A DNA stretch of 64,000 nucleotides from Azospirillum brasilense (GCF_007827815.1 NZ_VITH01000002.1:372001-436000); one strand, 5' to 3'; counted from the first letter of the stretch, positions 52,468 through 61,795 are shown. Numbers and translations are program-made. The notes: generated from the letters alone by a model not told the origin.

Positions 52468-53625
52468 ATGTTTCTGCCGTCCATCCACGATTTCACCATC
52501 GAAGCCGCCGATCCCGCCCATTACGCGGCGCTGGACGGCGACTGGGCGCTCGCCGTCGCCGACGTGGTGGCGAGCACCCGCCTGGCGGCGGAGGGGCGGC
52601 ACCGCGACGTGAATTTCGTGGCCGCCGCGGTGGTCGCCGTGCTGTCCGAGGCGGTGCGCGAACCGGATCAGGCCCCCGCCTGCCAGTTCGGCGGCGACGG
52701 CGCCATCGCCGCGGTTCCGCCGGGCCGCCGGGCGGCGGCGGAGCAGGCGCTGGCGGCGCTGGCCCATTGGGCGGCGACCGAGATGGACGTGCCGCTGCGC
52801 GTCGGTCTCGTGCCGGTGCGGGCGCTTCTCGACGAGGGGTTGGAGGTGCTGGTCGCCCTGCAGGATTTCGGCAACGGCGACGCCTTCGGCCTGTTCCTCG
52901 GGCGCGGGGTCGCCGCGGCGGACGCCTGGGTGAAGGCCGACCCGCGCTGGCGGCTGGAGCCGCAGCCCGGCCCGCTGACCGGGCTGGAGGGCGTGTCCTG
53001 CCGCTGGAGCCCGGTGAACAGCGCGCGCGGGGTGATCCTGTGCGTGATCGTCGACCCGCTGCCCGGCGGCGGGCCGGGCCTGTCGGTGCTGTCCCGCGTC
53101 CAGGCCGACATCGAGCGGATCGTGCCGACCGCTACGGCGGCGCCGCTCGGCATGGGCGAGCGGCTGGCGGTGCGCTGGCCGCCCTCCTGGCGGTCGCTGT
53201 GGCTGGAGGCGCGCACCCGCCCGCGCGGGCGGCGTCTGGCCTGCGCCCTGTCGGCGCTCGGGAAATCGGCCCTGCTCGCCGTGATGCTGGGGGGCGGCTG
53301 GCGGCTGGCCGGCTTCGATCCGGACCGCTACCGCCGCGGCATGGCCGAACGGTCGGACTTCCGCAAATCGGCCGGCGGGCCGCGCCTCGTCCTCGACGTC
53401 ACGGAGGAGGAGGCCGGCGCCATCGAGGCCATGCTGGCCGCTCACGCGGCGGCCGGGCGCATCCGCTACGGAACGGCGCGGGCGACGGCGGCCTCCATGA
53501 CCTGCCTGGTCGGCGACCTCGCCGCCGACCGGCACGTCCATTTCGTGGATGGAGCGGAACTCGGCTTCTGGCGGGCCTCGGTCATGTTGAAGCGGATGGC
53601 CGAGCGGGAGCCGTCCGCTCCGTAG
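52468..53625 (+). CDS. DUF3095 (nucleotidyl-cyclase-like) protein
   Basis: A 385-residue soluble protein. The N-terminal part (30-135) follows a cyclase or GGDEF-like fold: a metal-type Asp in VADVVASTRLA, the FGGDGAIAAV block near residue 75, and a following helix-strand pair. The DUF3095 C-terminal domain (150-380) closes with FVDGAELGFW. The biochemical activity of DUF3095 proteins is unknown to me; a cyclase-like fold is visible from the motifs, not proven. A GAGGAAGGCG site precedes the ATG. Confidence 0.8.
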   Translation: MFLPSIHDFTIEAADPAHYAALDGDWALAVADVVASTRLAAEGRHRDVNFVAAAVVAVLSEAVREPDQAPACQFGGDGAIAAVPPGRRAAAEQALAALAHWAATEMDVPLRVGLVPVRALLDEGLEVLVALQDFGNGDAFGLFLGRGVAAADAWVKADPRWRLEPQPGPLTGLEGVSCRWSPVNSARGVILCVIVDPLPGGGPGLSVLSRVQADIERIVPTATAAPLGMGERLAVRWPPSWRSLWLEARTRPRGRRLACALSALGKSALLAVMLGGGWRLAGFDPDRYRRGMAERSDFRKSAGGPRLVLDVTEEEAGAIEAMLAAHAAAGRIRYGTARATAASMTCLVGDLAADRHVHFVDGAELGFWRASVMLKRMAEREPSAP

Positions 53626-53635
53626 GCCGCGCGGC

Positions 53636-54085
53636 TCAGTAGGCCCCGCGGCCGAGCAGACGGCGGCGGGACTCCGCCTCGTCCACCGTCACGATCTCGG
53701 TGCCGACCGGCCACAGGGCCAGCAGGGCGAGCTTCAGATGCGCCCAGGCGAAGGGCAAGCCGATGATGGTGATGGCGAGGCCGACCGCGGCCACCAGATG
53801 GCCGAGCGCCAGCCACCAGCCGGCCAGCACGAACCACAGGATGTTGCCCAGCGTGCCGAGCAGGCCGGTGCCGATGTCCTCGCGGCCACGGAACTCATCC
53901 CGGCGGACCGCGGTTTGTCCAAAGGGCAACAGGGTGTACCAAGCGATCGTGAAGGCCGACCGCGCCCACGGGATGCCGACGATGGTGATGACCATCAGAA
54001 TGGCCGCGAAGAGCCATCCGGCGGCCATCCAGATGCCGCCGGTCACCACCCACAGGATGTTGAGAAGAAGGCTGAGGAAGGGCAT
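53636..54085 (-). CDS. yccF: YccF domain membrane protein
   Basis: A 149-residue inner-membrane protein with about four helices in two repeats of the YccF domain. The two halves share NILWVVTGG/NILWFVLAG and GIPW/GLPF motifs and a WARSAFTIA/WAHLKLALL pattern. The function is unknown. The start MPFLSLLLNI was chosen because it begins the first repeat. Convergent with the DUF3095 gene, 10 bases apart. Confidence 0.92.
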   Translation of the reverse strand: MPFLSLLLNILWVVTGGIWMAAGWLFAAILMVITIVGIPWARSAFTIAWYTLLPFGQTAVRRDEFRGREDIGTGLLGTLGNILWFVLAGWWLALGHLVAAVGLAITIIGLPFAWAHLKLALLALWPVGTEIVTVDEAESRRRLLGRGAY

Positions 54086-54317
54086 CGGGTGTTTCTCCTT
54101 TTGCCCGCACATGTGGGGATGGTGGGTGGCTTCGCCCAGAGGAGGGGTCGGCGAAAGTGGCGCATCGAAAGATTCACCCCCTCCCGGCTTCCGGTGGCTT
54201 GAATGCCCTCCGGAAAGGCCACAGATCGAAAGAGGGACCTTTGAGCAAAAAGCGGTTCCGCAGGGAACCGGGGTCCGCGCCGCACGCCATCCAGGGTATC
54301 ACCGGATCGGAGGCCGC

Positions 54318-54878
54318 ATGAACGAGGTCCAGAACCACGAAGACACCACCGACGCCGCCGTCATGGGCGACGACGCCGAGAGCATGGCACCGGTGGTCAC
54401 CGCCATCCTTGGCACCGCCATCGCCGCGGCTCTCAAGCGCGCCGGCACGGCCGACGTCGCCCACGGGGTGATCGCGGGGTTGCGCCTGCTGCGCTCCGCC
54501 GCGGAGTCGGAGGCCGGCTACACCATGGGGGCGGCGATCGACACCGCCATCCGCACGCGCCTGCTGGTGGAGAACCTGTCGGCCCTGCGCACCACCGGGT
54601 CCGCCCCGGCGCCGGTGCCTCTGCCCGAGCCGGGGCCGGGGGTGGCCATCGCGTCGGCCATCTTCGTCAGCGCCGCCGAATCCTGCCTGACCGTCAACGC
54701 CCACGCCGAGGACAACGGGCCGCTGGAGATGGCCGTCTTCGCCTTCTCCACGCAGTTGATCCAGCAGCTCGGCGGGTCGCCGGACTGGCGGGATCTGATG
54801 CGCGAACTGCACCGTCCGTCCGAACCGCGCGACGACCGTCCGGTCGAGGCGCTCCCCGACGGCAACACCATCCACTGA
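54318..54878 (+). CDS. hypothetical protein (186 residues)
   Basis: A 186-residue protein with an acidic N-terminus. Two alanine-rich segments (25-50 and 100-125) could be helices of a soluble bundle; a proline-rich linker sits near residue 95-102 and the tail is charged. A GGAGG site precedes ATG 54318. The family is not recognised. No neighbour is close enough to suggest a partner, although the gene is divergent from yccF. Confidence 0.65.
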   Translation: MNEVQNHEDTTDAAVMGDDAESMAPVVTAILGTAIAAALKRAGTADVAHGVIAGLRLLRSAAESEAGYTMGAAIDTAIRTRLLVENLSALRTTGSAPAPVPLPEPGPGVAIASAIFVSAAESCLTVNAHAEDNGPLEMAVFAFSTQLIQQLGGSPDWRDLMRELHRPSEPRDDRPVEALPDGNTIH

Positions 54879-55123
54879 CCTTCCGGGCCCGCGGAACCTT
54901 CCAAGGCCTCGATAGTCCCAATTCTTGTGCGGATTCCGCCGATGTTGGCGGGACTGCACAACAATTGGGGTAAAAACCTGCGATTTTCGGGATTTGTGGC
55001 CACCGTTCGCGCCATTTCGGGCCTTTTTATGGTACGGGACAAGGCCGCGAACCCTCCATTACGCTCCCTGGCAATCGGCGGAGACGATCTCCGCACCATG
55101 TTCGGGAATCGGGGAGCGGAGCC

Positions 55124-55891
55124 TTGACCATACACAGCAGCGCCGGGCGGCCCGCGGGAGCCGCGTTCGGCATCGTGCCGTCGTCGCCCGGCGAGGCGCC
55201 GACCGCACGCTGCGGCGCATCGCGGGAGGTGGGGTCGGGCTGCCTCGTCGCCGGCGATCCCGCCGGACGGCGGATCATCCTGGTCCACGCGGCGTCGAGC
55301 GAGTCCCGGGCCTGGACCCGGTTGCTGCGCGCGGTGCCGGCGGGGCAGGAATGGGTGGCGGTGCCGCGGCCCGATCCGGCGCCGGTCAACAGCGCCTCCC
55401 TCCTGCGCGGCGATCCCGGCGTGCCGGCGGCGGCGCTGCGTCCGCTTCTGACGCTTCGCCGTTCGCGCAAGCCGCTGCTGATCGGCTGCGGCAGCGGCGT
55501 GCCGGTGGCCTTGCGCGCCGTCGTGGATTTCCCGGAGCTGGTCGGCGGTCTTCTGTTGATCGACCCGATGGCCGAAGAGACGGCCCGGCCCGGCGTGCTG
55601 CGCCGGATCGCCGCCCGCATCCTGCCCCCGGTCGCCCGCGACAGCGCGGCGGAGCTTCGCGCCATGGCGCCGGCACTCGACGCGGTCCGCGTGCCGGTCA
55701 CGCTGGTTCAGGGAAAGGATGTGCCGGACGGCCTTCCGGGCGCGTCCTTTCTGGAGCAGCGCCTGACCGGCTGCCGCACCCTGACCGTGGTCACCGTCCC
55801 CGGCCAGCAGGTTCTGCCCGCCAAGCACGAGGCGGCCATCCGCGGCGCGCTGGCCGCGCTGGTCGCCTCGGTGGAGCGGGGAGGGGCCTGA
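55124..55891 (+). CDS. alpha/beta-hydrolase fold protein lacking the usual nucleophile
   Basis: A 255-residue alpha/beta-hydrolase. The strand and nucleophile-elbow region reads LLIGCGSGVPVALR, where the consensus GxSxG would place the nucleophile at residue 123, which is Gly. S124 lies next to it. The region normally holding the catalytic His (GxGH) reads VPGQQVL, so Gln replaces it. An acid residue may persist in QGKDVPDG. It is probably an inactive or altered hydrolase, possibly a binding protein. The start is a TTG preceded by GGAGCGGAG; no better ATG exists upstream. Confidence 0.72.
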   Translation: MTIHSSAGRPAGAAFGIVPSSPGEAPTARCGASREVGSGCLVAGDPAGRRIILVHAASSESRAWTRLLRAVPAGQEWVAVPRPDPAPVNSASLLRGDPGVPAAALRPLLTLRRSRKPLLIGCGSGVPVALRAVVDFPELVGGLLLIDPMAEETARPGVLRRIAARILPPVARDSAAELRAMAPALDAVRVPVTLVQGKDVPDGLPGASFLEQRLTGCRTLTVVTVPGQQVLPAKHEAAIRGALAALVASVERGGA

Positions 55892-55919
55892 ACGGAGCAG
55901 GCCCGGAAAGGGCGTCCGG

Positions 55920-56618
55920 TCAGAAACCGTTTGCGGTGATCGCCGCCTGGGTGCGGTTGCGCACGCCGAGCTGGCGCAGGATCGCCGTCACATGCACCTT
56001 CACCGTGCCTTCGGTCAGGCCCAGCTCGTGCGCGATCTGCTTGTTGGACTTGCCGTCGCGCAGGCGGTTCAGCACGTCGCGCTGGCGCGGCGTCAGCTGG
56101 TCGCCCGCCCCGTCGGCCAGGGTGCCGAGGGCGTCGGGGTCCGCCGCGCCGTTGCCGGCGTGCGGGGTGCTTTCGGCCATCCGGTCGCCGCGGATCGCCT
56201 GTTCCGGCAGATAGACGCCGCCGGCCAGCACCAGCTGCAAGGCACCCATCAGCACCTTGGCGCTGCTCGACTTCGGGATGAAGCCGGCGGCGCCGTTCTC
56301 CAGCGCGGCCAGCAGGTCCGACCGCTTCTCCGACCCCGACACCACGACCAGCAAGGCCTTGGGAAGCCGTTGGTGGATGTCGCCGAGCAGGGAAAAGCCA
56401 TTCCATCCCGGCATCCCCAGATCCAGGAGGATCAGGTCGAAGGCGATGGCGCCGTCGCACAGGCGGCGGACGTCGTCGAACGTCCCGGCCTCGTGGAACA
56501 CCATGCTGTCATCCGACTGGGCGAGCAGACGCCGCAGCCCGTCCCGGAACAGCAGGTGATCGTCGGCAAGCAGAACGTTCAGGGTCGGCTTTTCCGCGCT
56601 GGCTTCCATGGTGCTCAT
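55920..56618 (-). CDS. LuxR/NarL-type response regulator
   Basis: A 232-residue transcription factor. The receiver (10-130) has acidic DD in LLADDHLLF, phosphoacceptor D in LILLDLGMPG and K in FIPKSS. An acidic/alanine linker leads to the LuxR HTH (about 170-230): LTPRQRDVLNRL, then NKQIAHELGL and EGTVKVHVTAI. No kinase is adjacent. A paralogue of the gene at 56827, about 208 bases apart on the same strand. The FlcA flocculation regulator of Azospirillum is of this architecture, but identity is not claimed. Confidence 0.92.
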   Translation of the reverse strand: MSTMEASAEKPTLNVLLADDHLLFRDGLRRLLAQSDDSMVFHEAGTFDDVRRLCDGAIAFDLILLDLGMPGWNGFSLLGDIHQRLPKALLVVVSGSEKRSDLLAALENGAAGFIPKSSSAKVLMGALQLVLAGGVYLPEQAIRGDRMAESTPHAGNGAADPDALGTLADGAGDQLTPRQRDVLNRLRDGKSNKQIAHELGLTEGTVKVHVTAILRQLGVRNRTQAAITANGF

Positions 56619-56826
56619 CGTGTCGGGGCTGCGATCCAAACAAATTCGGAGCGTATTGCCGAAATAGCCATCATCATTTCGAGGCGGAAGAGGGCCTTTG
56701 GTCCTATGGCGCACCACCTATGGCATGCCGTCGCACCCAAAACGGGTGCCCCGAACGCCGGAACGCCGGCCGCGGGATGGCGCGGCCGGCGTTTCGGGTG
56801 CCGGGAAGCAGAACCGCAGGAAGGCG

Positions 56827-57516
56827 TCAGACCGCGCCGGCGCTGACCCCGGCGGCTTCCGCCGCCTGATCGCCGATGCCGTTGTTGAGCGCCCAGATGG
56901 CCGCCTGGGTGCGGTTGGAGGCGTTGATCTTGCGCAGCAGGCTCTTCAGATGGACCTTCACCGTGGCCTCCGTGATGTGGAGGTGGTTGGCGATCATCTT
57001 GTTGGAGTTGCCGTTCAGCAGGCAGCGCAGGATCTGGATCTCGCGCTGGGACAGGCCCTTGCGGCGCGCCGGGACCTCGGTCGCCAGCTCTTCGCTGCGG
57101 CCGTTGATCAGCAACTCGGCGAGGTGGGTGGGGAACACTTTCTCGCCCATCATCACCAGCTTCAGCGACTGCATCAGCGCTTCGCAGGCGATGTCCTTCA
57201 TCAGGTAGCCGTGGGCGCCGGCGCCGAGCGCGCCCGACAGGCGGCGGGTGCACAGGTCGGTGGTCAGGATGACGACGCGGATGCCGGGGTGGCCATCGCG
57301 CAGGGCGCGGAGCTGGTCGGCCTCGTCCTCGCCGCCGTTGATGAGGTCGATGAGGACCAGGTCGGGCTGGGTGCCCGCCGCCTCGACCGCGGGGACGCCC
57401 TCGCGCAGGGTGCCGGCCTCGCCCATCACCTTGAAGGGCGTGTTCTCGAACAGACGCTTCATGCCTTCGCGGAAGAGCTTGTTCGCGTCGATCAGGAAAA
57501 CGTTCACGGGGTCCAT
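56827..57516 (-). CDS. LuxR/NarL-type response regulator (second copy)
   Basis: A 229-residue paralogue of the preceding regulator. The LuxR HTH is complete (LSQREIQILRCLL, SNKMIANHLHI, ATVKVHLKSLL). The receiver is slightly altered: the usual DD is DA in LIDANKLF, and the MP after the phosphoacceptor is replaced (LIDLINGG). The Asp and the Lys of LMKD remain. Start MDPVNVF at 57516. Upstream lies a long divergent promoter region shared with uvrD. Confidence 0.9.
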   Translation of the reverse strand: MDPVNVFLIDANKLFREGMKRLFENTPFKVMGEAGTLREGVPAVEAAGTQPDLVLIDLINGGEDEADQLRALRDGHPGIRVVILTTDLCTRRLSGALGAGAHGYLMKDIACEALMQSLKLVMMGEKVFPTHLAELLINGRSEELATEVPARRKGLSQREIQILRCLLNGNSNKMIANHLHITEATVKVHLKSLLRKINASNRTQAAIWALNNGIGDQAAEAAGVSAGAV

Positions 57517-57704
57517 TGTTCCTACCCGCCCTCTGTTTGTTTCAATTCGGTCGTTCGTCTGGCGCCTCCGTGGACATCCGGTCCGGGGGGAGGGCTGCTC
57601 TCCGCGGCTGTCCGTTTGGTTCCGGGGTGCCACGATCTGATTGGACATTACCTCGGATTTGCGGAACAGAAAATTTCCCCAAAGGAAAAATTATGTCTCG
57701 CAAT

Positions 57705-57716
57705 GGGCATATGCCC
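57705..57716. promoter_or_regulatory. 12-bp perfect palindrome
   Basis: GGGCATATGCCC, 190 bases before the regulator start on the minus strand and about 365 bases before uvrD. A candidate binding site for a dimeric regulator. Confidence 0.4.
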
Positions 57717-57743
57717 TAAGCCGAAATAAGACAAACCGTCCAA

Positions 57744-57764
57744 GGAACCGTTCATGAATGTTCC
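57744..57764. promoter_or_regulatory. quasi-palindrome GGAAC-TTCATGAA-GTTCC
   Basis: Two outer arms and a central palindrome form a near-symmetric site with a one-base offset. It could be an operator for the LuxR regulator or for uvrD. It does not fit the SOS consensus. Confidence 0.4.
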
Positions 57765-58078
57765 AGGTGGAATAATCAATCGGTCCTGAATTCGGTCAAG
57801 CCTGTGATTTGTCTGTGACTGCGGGTGATTCTTGGGCTCCTATGGCCGATGTGACTTCGGGCGATTGTGATAAGACAGGCGCTATGGTGTCGGACATAGG
57901 GCGGGTCGCCTCTGTCTCGGTCCATGGGCCTAGTCCCATGCCGATCGGCGGAGCCCCCCGGCCGTTCCGTCGAGGGAAGGGGTTCGATGCGCCGGGGGGC
58001 GTGCTATATACGGTGTCCTCTTTCGATGAAGGGCGTCTCCCGACCGCGGGGGAGCCCGCCCAGGAACTCCGGTGCCGC

Positions 58079-60433
58079 ATGTCCGATCCCTACGCCTACG
58101 ACGATCCGCTGGGCCATGATCCCCTCAGCCACGCGGGCGCCCCGGCCCCCGCTCCGGCGCAGCGTTTCGCCTATCTGGACGGGCTGAACCCCGTGCAGCG
58201 CGAGGCGGTCGAGGCCATGGACGGTCCGGTTCTGGTGCTGGCCGGCGCCGGCACCGGCAAGACTCGCGTTCTCACCACCCGGCTGGCCCATCTGCTGATG
58301 ACGCGCCGCGCCGCCGCCTTCCAGATCCTGGCGGTGACCTTCACCAACAAGGCCGCCCGCGAGATGCGCGAGCGCGTCGCCCATCTGGTGGGGATCGAGC
58401 CGGAGGGCTGGTGGCTGGGCACCTTTCACGCCCTGGCCGCGCGCATCCTGCGCCGCCACGCCGAGCTGGTGGGGTTGAAGTCCAACTTCACCATCCTCGA
58501 CACCGACGACCAGATCCGCCTGATCAAGCAGCTTCTGGAGGCGGCGAACGTCGATTCCAAGAAGTGGCCGGCGCGGCAGGTGCTGGGCGTGATCGAGCGC
58601 TGGAAGGACCGCGGGCTGACCCCGGACCGACTGAACGAGGGCGACGGCGGCGACGTGGCCGGCGGGCGCGTGGTGGCGCTCTACCGCGCCTACCAGGAGC
58701 GGCTGCGCACGCTGAACGCCTGCGACTTCGGCGATCTGCTGCTGCACAACATCACGCTGTTCCAGAAGCACCCCGACGTGCTGGCGGAATACCACCGCAA
58801 GTTCAAGTACATCCTGGTCGATGAGTATCAGGACACCAACGTCGCCCAGTATCTATGGCTGCGCATCCTCTCGCAGGCCCACAAGAACATCTGCTGCGTC
58901 GGCGACGAGGACCAGTCGATCTACGCCTGGCGCGGCGCCGAGATCGGCAACATCCTGCGCTTCGAGGCGGACTTCCCGGGTGCCACCGTCATCAAGCTGG
59001 AGCAGAACTACCGCTCCACCGGGCACATCCTGTCCGCGGCCTCCGGCCTGATCGCCAACAACAAGGGGCGGCTGGGCAAGACGCTGTGGACCCAGGCGGA
59101 CGGCGGCGAGCCGGTGCGCGTGCGCGGCGTCTGGGACGGCGAAGAGGAGGCCCGCTGGGTCGGCGACGAGATCGAGGCGCTGCAGCGCCAGGGCGTCTCG
59201 CTCGCCCAGATCGCCGTGCTGGTCCGCGCCGGCTTCCAGACCCGCGAGTTCGAAGAGCGCTTCATCACGCTGGGCCTGCCCTACCGGGTGATCGGCGGCC
59301 CGCGCTTCTACGAGCGGCAGGAGATTCGCGACGCGATGGCCTATCTGCGCGTCGTCAACTCGCCCGACGACGATCTGGCCTTCGAGCGCATCGTCAACGT
59401 GCCCAAGCGCGGCGTCGGGCCGGCGGCCCTGCAATGCCTCTATCAGGCGGCGCGCTCGCGCGGGATGCCGCTGACCGAGGCCGGCTGGGCGCTGACCGAG
59501 ACGGACGAGCTGAAGCCCAAGGTGCGCGGCGTGATGCGCAACCTGCTGCAGGACTTCTTCCGCTGGCGCACCCTGTCGGCGACCATGCCGCACACCGAAC
59601 TGGCCCGGATGATCCTGGACGAGTCGGGCTACACCCGCATGTGGCAGGAGGACAAGACGCCCGAGGCGCCGGGCCGGCTGGAGAACCTGAAGGAACTCAT
59701 CACCGCCATGGCGGAGTTCGAGAACCTGCCCGGCTTCCTGGAGCATGTCGCCCTGGTCATGGAGAACGCCGAGGCCGCGGGCGTCGATCAGGTCACGGTG
59801 ATGACCCTGCACGGCGCCAAGGGGCTGGAGTTCGACATGGTCTTCCTGCCCGGCTGGGAGGAGGGGGTGTTCCCCAACCAGCGCGCGCTGGACGAGACCG
59901 GCATCGCCGGGCTGGAGGAGGAGCGCCGCCTCGCCTATGTCGGGCTGACCCGGGCGCGCAAGCGGGCCTACATCAGCCACGCCGCCAACCGGCGCCTCTA
60001 CGGCAGCTGGGTCAGCGCCATCCCCTCCCGCTTCGTCGAGGAGATTCCCGGCGGCGACGTCGAGGCGGAGGCGGCGAGCGGCCTTTATCCGGGCGGCAAT
60101 GCTGGGGGCGGTTTCGGTGGGGGCGGTTTCGGTGGGGGCGGGAGCTTCCGTGATTCGTCGAGCTACGCCGCCTTCCGCGCCGGCCAGCAGGCGGCGGGTC
60201 GGCAGCAGCCCCCGTCGCCGCGCACCATCACGCTCGACAGCGGGTCCTATCAGGTCGCTCCGCGCGCCCGCCCGAACGCGCCCTTCCCGAAGGGCGCGCG
60301 GGTGTTCCACCAGAAATTCGGCTACGGCACCGTCACGGCGGTCGACCAGGACAAGCTGGAGATCGACTTCGACCAAGCCGGCAGCAAGAAGGTGATGGAC
60401 AGCTTCGTGGTGCCGGCGGAGAAGGCGGGCTGA
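58079..60433 (+). CDS. uvrD: UvrD/PcrA-type DNA helicase
   Basis: Superfamily 1 helicase acting in nucleotide-excision and mismatch repair, 784 residues. Motif I AGAGTGKTR near residue 62, motif II LVDEYQDTN, motif III EDQSIYAWRGA, VMTLHGAKGLEFD (motif V) and VGLTRARKR (motif VI) are all present. The C-terminal tail has a Gly-Phe-rich insertion (about 675-688, GGGFGGGGFGGGG type), then a Tudor-like KGARVFHQKFGYGTVT domain that binds RNA polymerase in PcrA. The start MSDPYAYDD follows a CAGGAACTCC site. Confidence 0.95.
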   Translation: MSDPYAYDDPLGHDPLSHAGAPAPAPAQRFAYLDGLNPVQREAVEAMDGPVLVLAGAGTGKTRVLTTRLAHLLMTRRAAAFQILAVTFTNKAAREMRERVAHLVGIEPEGWWLGTFHALAARILRRHAELVGLKSNFTILDTDDQIRLIKQLLEAANVDSKKWPARQVLGVIERWKDRGLTPDRLNEGDGGDVAGGRVVALYRAYQERLRTLNACDFGDLLLHNITLFQKHPDVLAEYHRKFKYILVDEYQDTNVAQYLWLRILSQAHKNICCVGDEDQSIYAWRGAEIGNILRFEADFPGATVIKLEQNYRSTGHILSAASGLIANNKGRLGKTLWTQADGGEPVRVRGVWDGEEEARWVGDEIEALQRQGVSLAQIAVLVRAGFQTREFEERFITLGLPYRVIGGPRFYERQEIRDAMAYLRVVNSPDDDLAFERIVNVPKRGVGPAALQCLYQAARSRGMPLTEAGWALTETDELKPKVRGVMRNLLQDFFRWRTLSATMPHTELARMILDESGYTRMWQEDKTPEAPGRLENLKELITAMAEFENLPGFLEHVALVMENAEAAGVDQVTVMTLHGAKGLEFDMVFLPGWEEGVFPNQRALDETGIAGLEEERRLAYVGLTRARKRAYISHAANRRLYGSWVSAIPSRFVEEIPGGDVEAEAASGLYPGGNAGGGFGGGGFGGGGSFRDSSSYAAFRAGQQAAGRQQPPSPRTITLDSGSYQVAPRARPNAPFPKGARVFHQKFGYGTVTAVDQDKLEIDFDQAGSKKVMDSFVVPAEKAG
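60104..60140. repeat. tandem 15-bp repeat in uvrD (Gly-Phe linker)
   Basis: The unit GGGGGCGGTTTCGGT is repeated twice with a partial third copy, encoding the GGFG-type linker before the C-terminal domain. Frame-neutral length variation is possible. Confidence 0.75.
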
Positions 60434-60582
60434 GGATCAAGGGGGCGCTGAAGGCAGGGTGACCGATTGCCGCAGCGCTCCGCCGCGGTGACGATCGTCA
60501 CAGGTCGGGCGTCCGGGTTCGGCTACTGGTTGTGCACAGACATCGTGCCCACAGCCGCCCCAACAGCCACGGAACCCGCCCA

Positions 60583-61779
60583 GTGTTCGGCAAGAGCAGC
60601 ACCGCGTTCGAGGTCCAGATCCGCCGCGAGGGGCGCTGGACCATCGAAGGGACCTACGACGACGAGCGCCGGGCCTTGGCCTCCGCCCGCAGTTGGCTGG
60701 CGGTCAGCGGGGTTGAGGAGGTCAAGGCCATCAAGTTCCGCTCGCTGGCCGGGCTGTCGCTGGAGACGGTGATCTTCCAGAAGGCCGTTCCGGTGGTGAA
60801 GGACAAGCCGATGACGCTGGGCGGCACGGCGGAGGGCGCGCCCTACTGCACGGCCCCCGGCGATCTCTACGGTTTCGAGGCTCGGGTGGTCACCGGCCGG
60901 CTGCTGCGCGCCTTCCTCGACAAGTTCCGCATCACCCCGACCGAGCTTCTCCATTCCTGGACCTACCTGCGCAAGCTCGACGAGCAGGGCCTGCTGCTGG
61001 GCGCGGCGATCCAGGCGGTGGCCCGCCACCACGCGGACCGCCATGGCGTCGCGGTGCCGGCGCGGGCGCGCGAGCTGCGGGGCTTCGCCGACGCGGTGAT
61101 GGCGCGTGTCCGGGACTTCCAGGCGGAGCGCAAGGCCCTGCCGGCCTTCGACCCCGCCGACCTGTCCCGCTCCAGCCGCGCCCTGGTCATGGCGGTGGGG
61201 GAGGAGGGGCACGATTTCGCCTTCCTCAGCCAGCTCACCGTCCATCTGGCCGACCGCAATTCGCTGGCCGGCAAGCTGGAGATGCTGCTCGACCTGATCG
61301 GGCCGGAGGTGGAGCCGCGCCATCTCGCCCTGCTCGACGGGGTGATGGCCGACGCGCTGGGCTCCGCCGAGCTGGTGAAGGAGCTTCTCGGTGCGCAGCC
61401 GAACCTCGCCCTGGGTCTGTGCGCGCTGGCCGACCTGATCCTGGGCCGCGACCCGCAGCCGAAGAGCGAGCCGGTCAGCCCGCTGCTCGCCCATATCGGG
61501 GCGCTGATCGTCCAGGGGCGCGCGCCGTGCTGCCGCGCCGTCCTGCTGGAGCGCATCCAGCACTCGCTGAACGGCACCCAGCCGCTCGACCGCCGCGACC
61601 CGAGGAAGGAGGCGCTGCTGGCCGACCACCTCGCCACCCACCTGCGCGATCCGCAGGGGCGCCTGCTCGGCGGCGCCGAGGTGGAGAAGGCGCTGGCCCG
61701 CCGCCTCATCCGCCACCGTCAGGCGATCCTGCGCGAGCAGGGGATGCACGACATCGCGGACCGGCTGTCGGGGCGGTGA
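60583..61779 (+). CDS. hypothetical protein (398 residues)
   Basis: A soluble, Arg/Leu-rich, mainly helical protein after an N-terminal beta region (FEVQIRREGRWTIEGTYDDE). A central segment (HSWTYLRKLDEQGLLLGAAIQ) and a C-terminal helical array are visible; no signal peptide or known motif is clear. The start is uncertain: the GTG at 60583 is preferred, an upstream GTG at 60532 is possible. It lies between uvrD and prmA, an arrangement I recall from alphaproteobacteria, and may have a role in the membrane or in stress; this is inference. Confidence 0.65.
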   Translation: MFGKSSTAFEVQIRREGRWTIEGTYDDERRALASARSWLAVSGVEEVKAIKFRSLAGLSLETVIFQKAVPVVKDKPMTLGGTAEGAPYCTAPGDLYGFEARVVTGRLLRAFLDKFRITPTELLHSWTYLRKLDEQGLLLGAAIQAVARHHADRHGVAVPARARELRGFADAVMARVRDFQAERKALPAFDPADLSRSSRALVMAVGEEGHDFAFLSQLTVHLADRNSLAGKLEMLLDLIGPEVEPRHLALLDGVMADALGSAELVKELLGAQPNLALGLCALADLILGRDPQPKSEPVSPLLAHIGALIVQGRAPCCRAVLLERIQHSLNGTQPLDRRDPRKEALLADHLATHLRDPQGRLLGGAEVEKALARRLIRHRQAILREQGMHDIADRLSGR

Positions 61780-61795
61780 CCCCGCCGGCTTCGCC

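Larger units (their letters stand above)
57517..58078. other. 562-bp divergent region between LuxR regulator and uvrD
   Basis: AT-richer between about 57640 and 57800. It holds GGGCATATGCCC (57705-57716), a perfect 12-base palindrome, and a 21-base quasi-palindrome with arms GGAAC and GTTCC around TTCATGAA (57744-57764). No credible gene is seen. A consensus alphaproteobacterial SOS box (GTTC-N7-GTTC) is not present; the closest match has a 6-base spacer. Confidence 0.5.

Noticed and set aside
57744..57764. SOS (LexA) box for uvrD
   Set aside because: The alphaproteobacterial consensus is GTTC-N7-GTTC; here the spacing is 6 and the site is better described as a quasi-palindrome.
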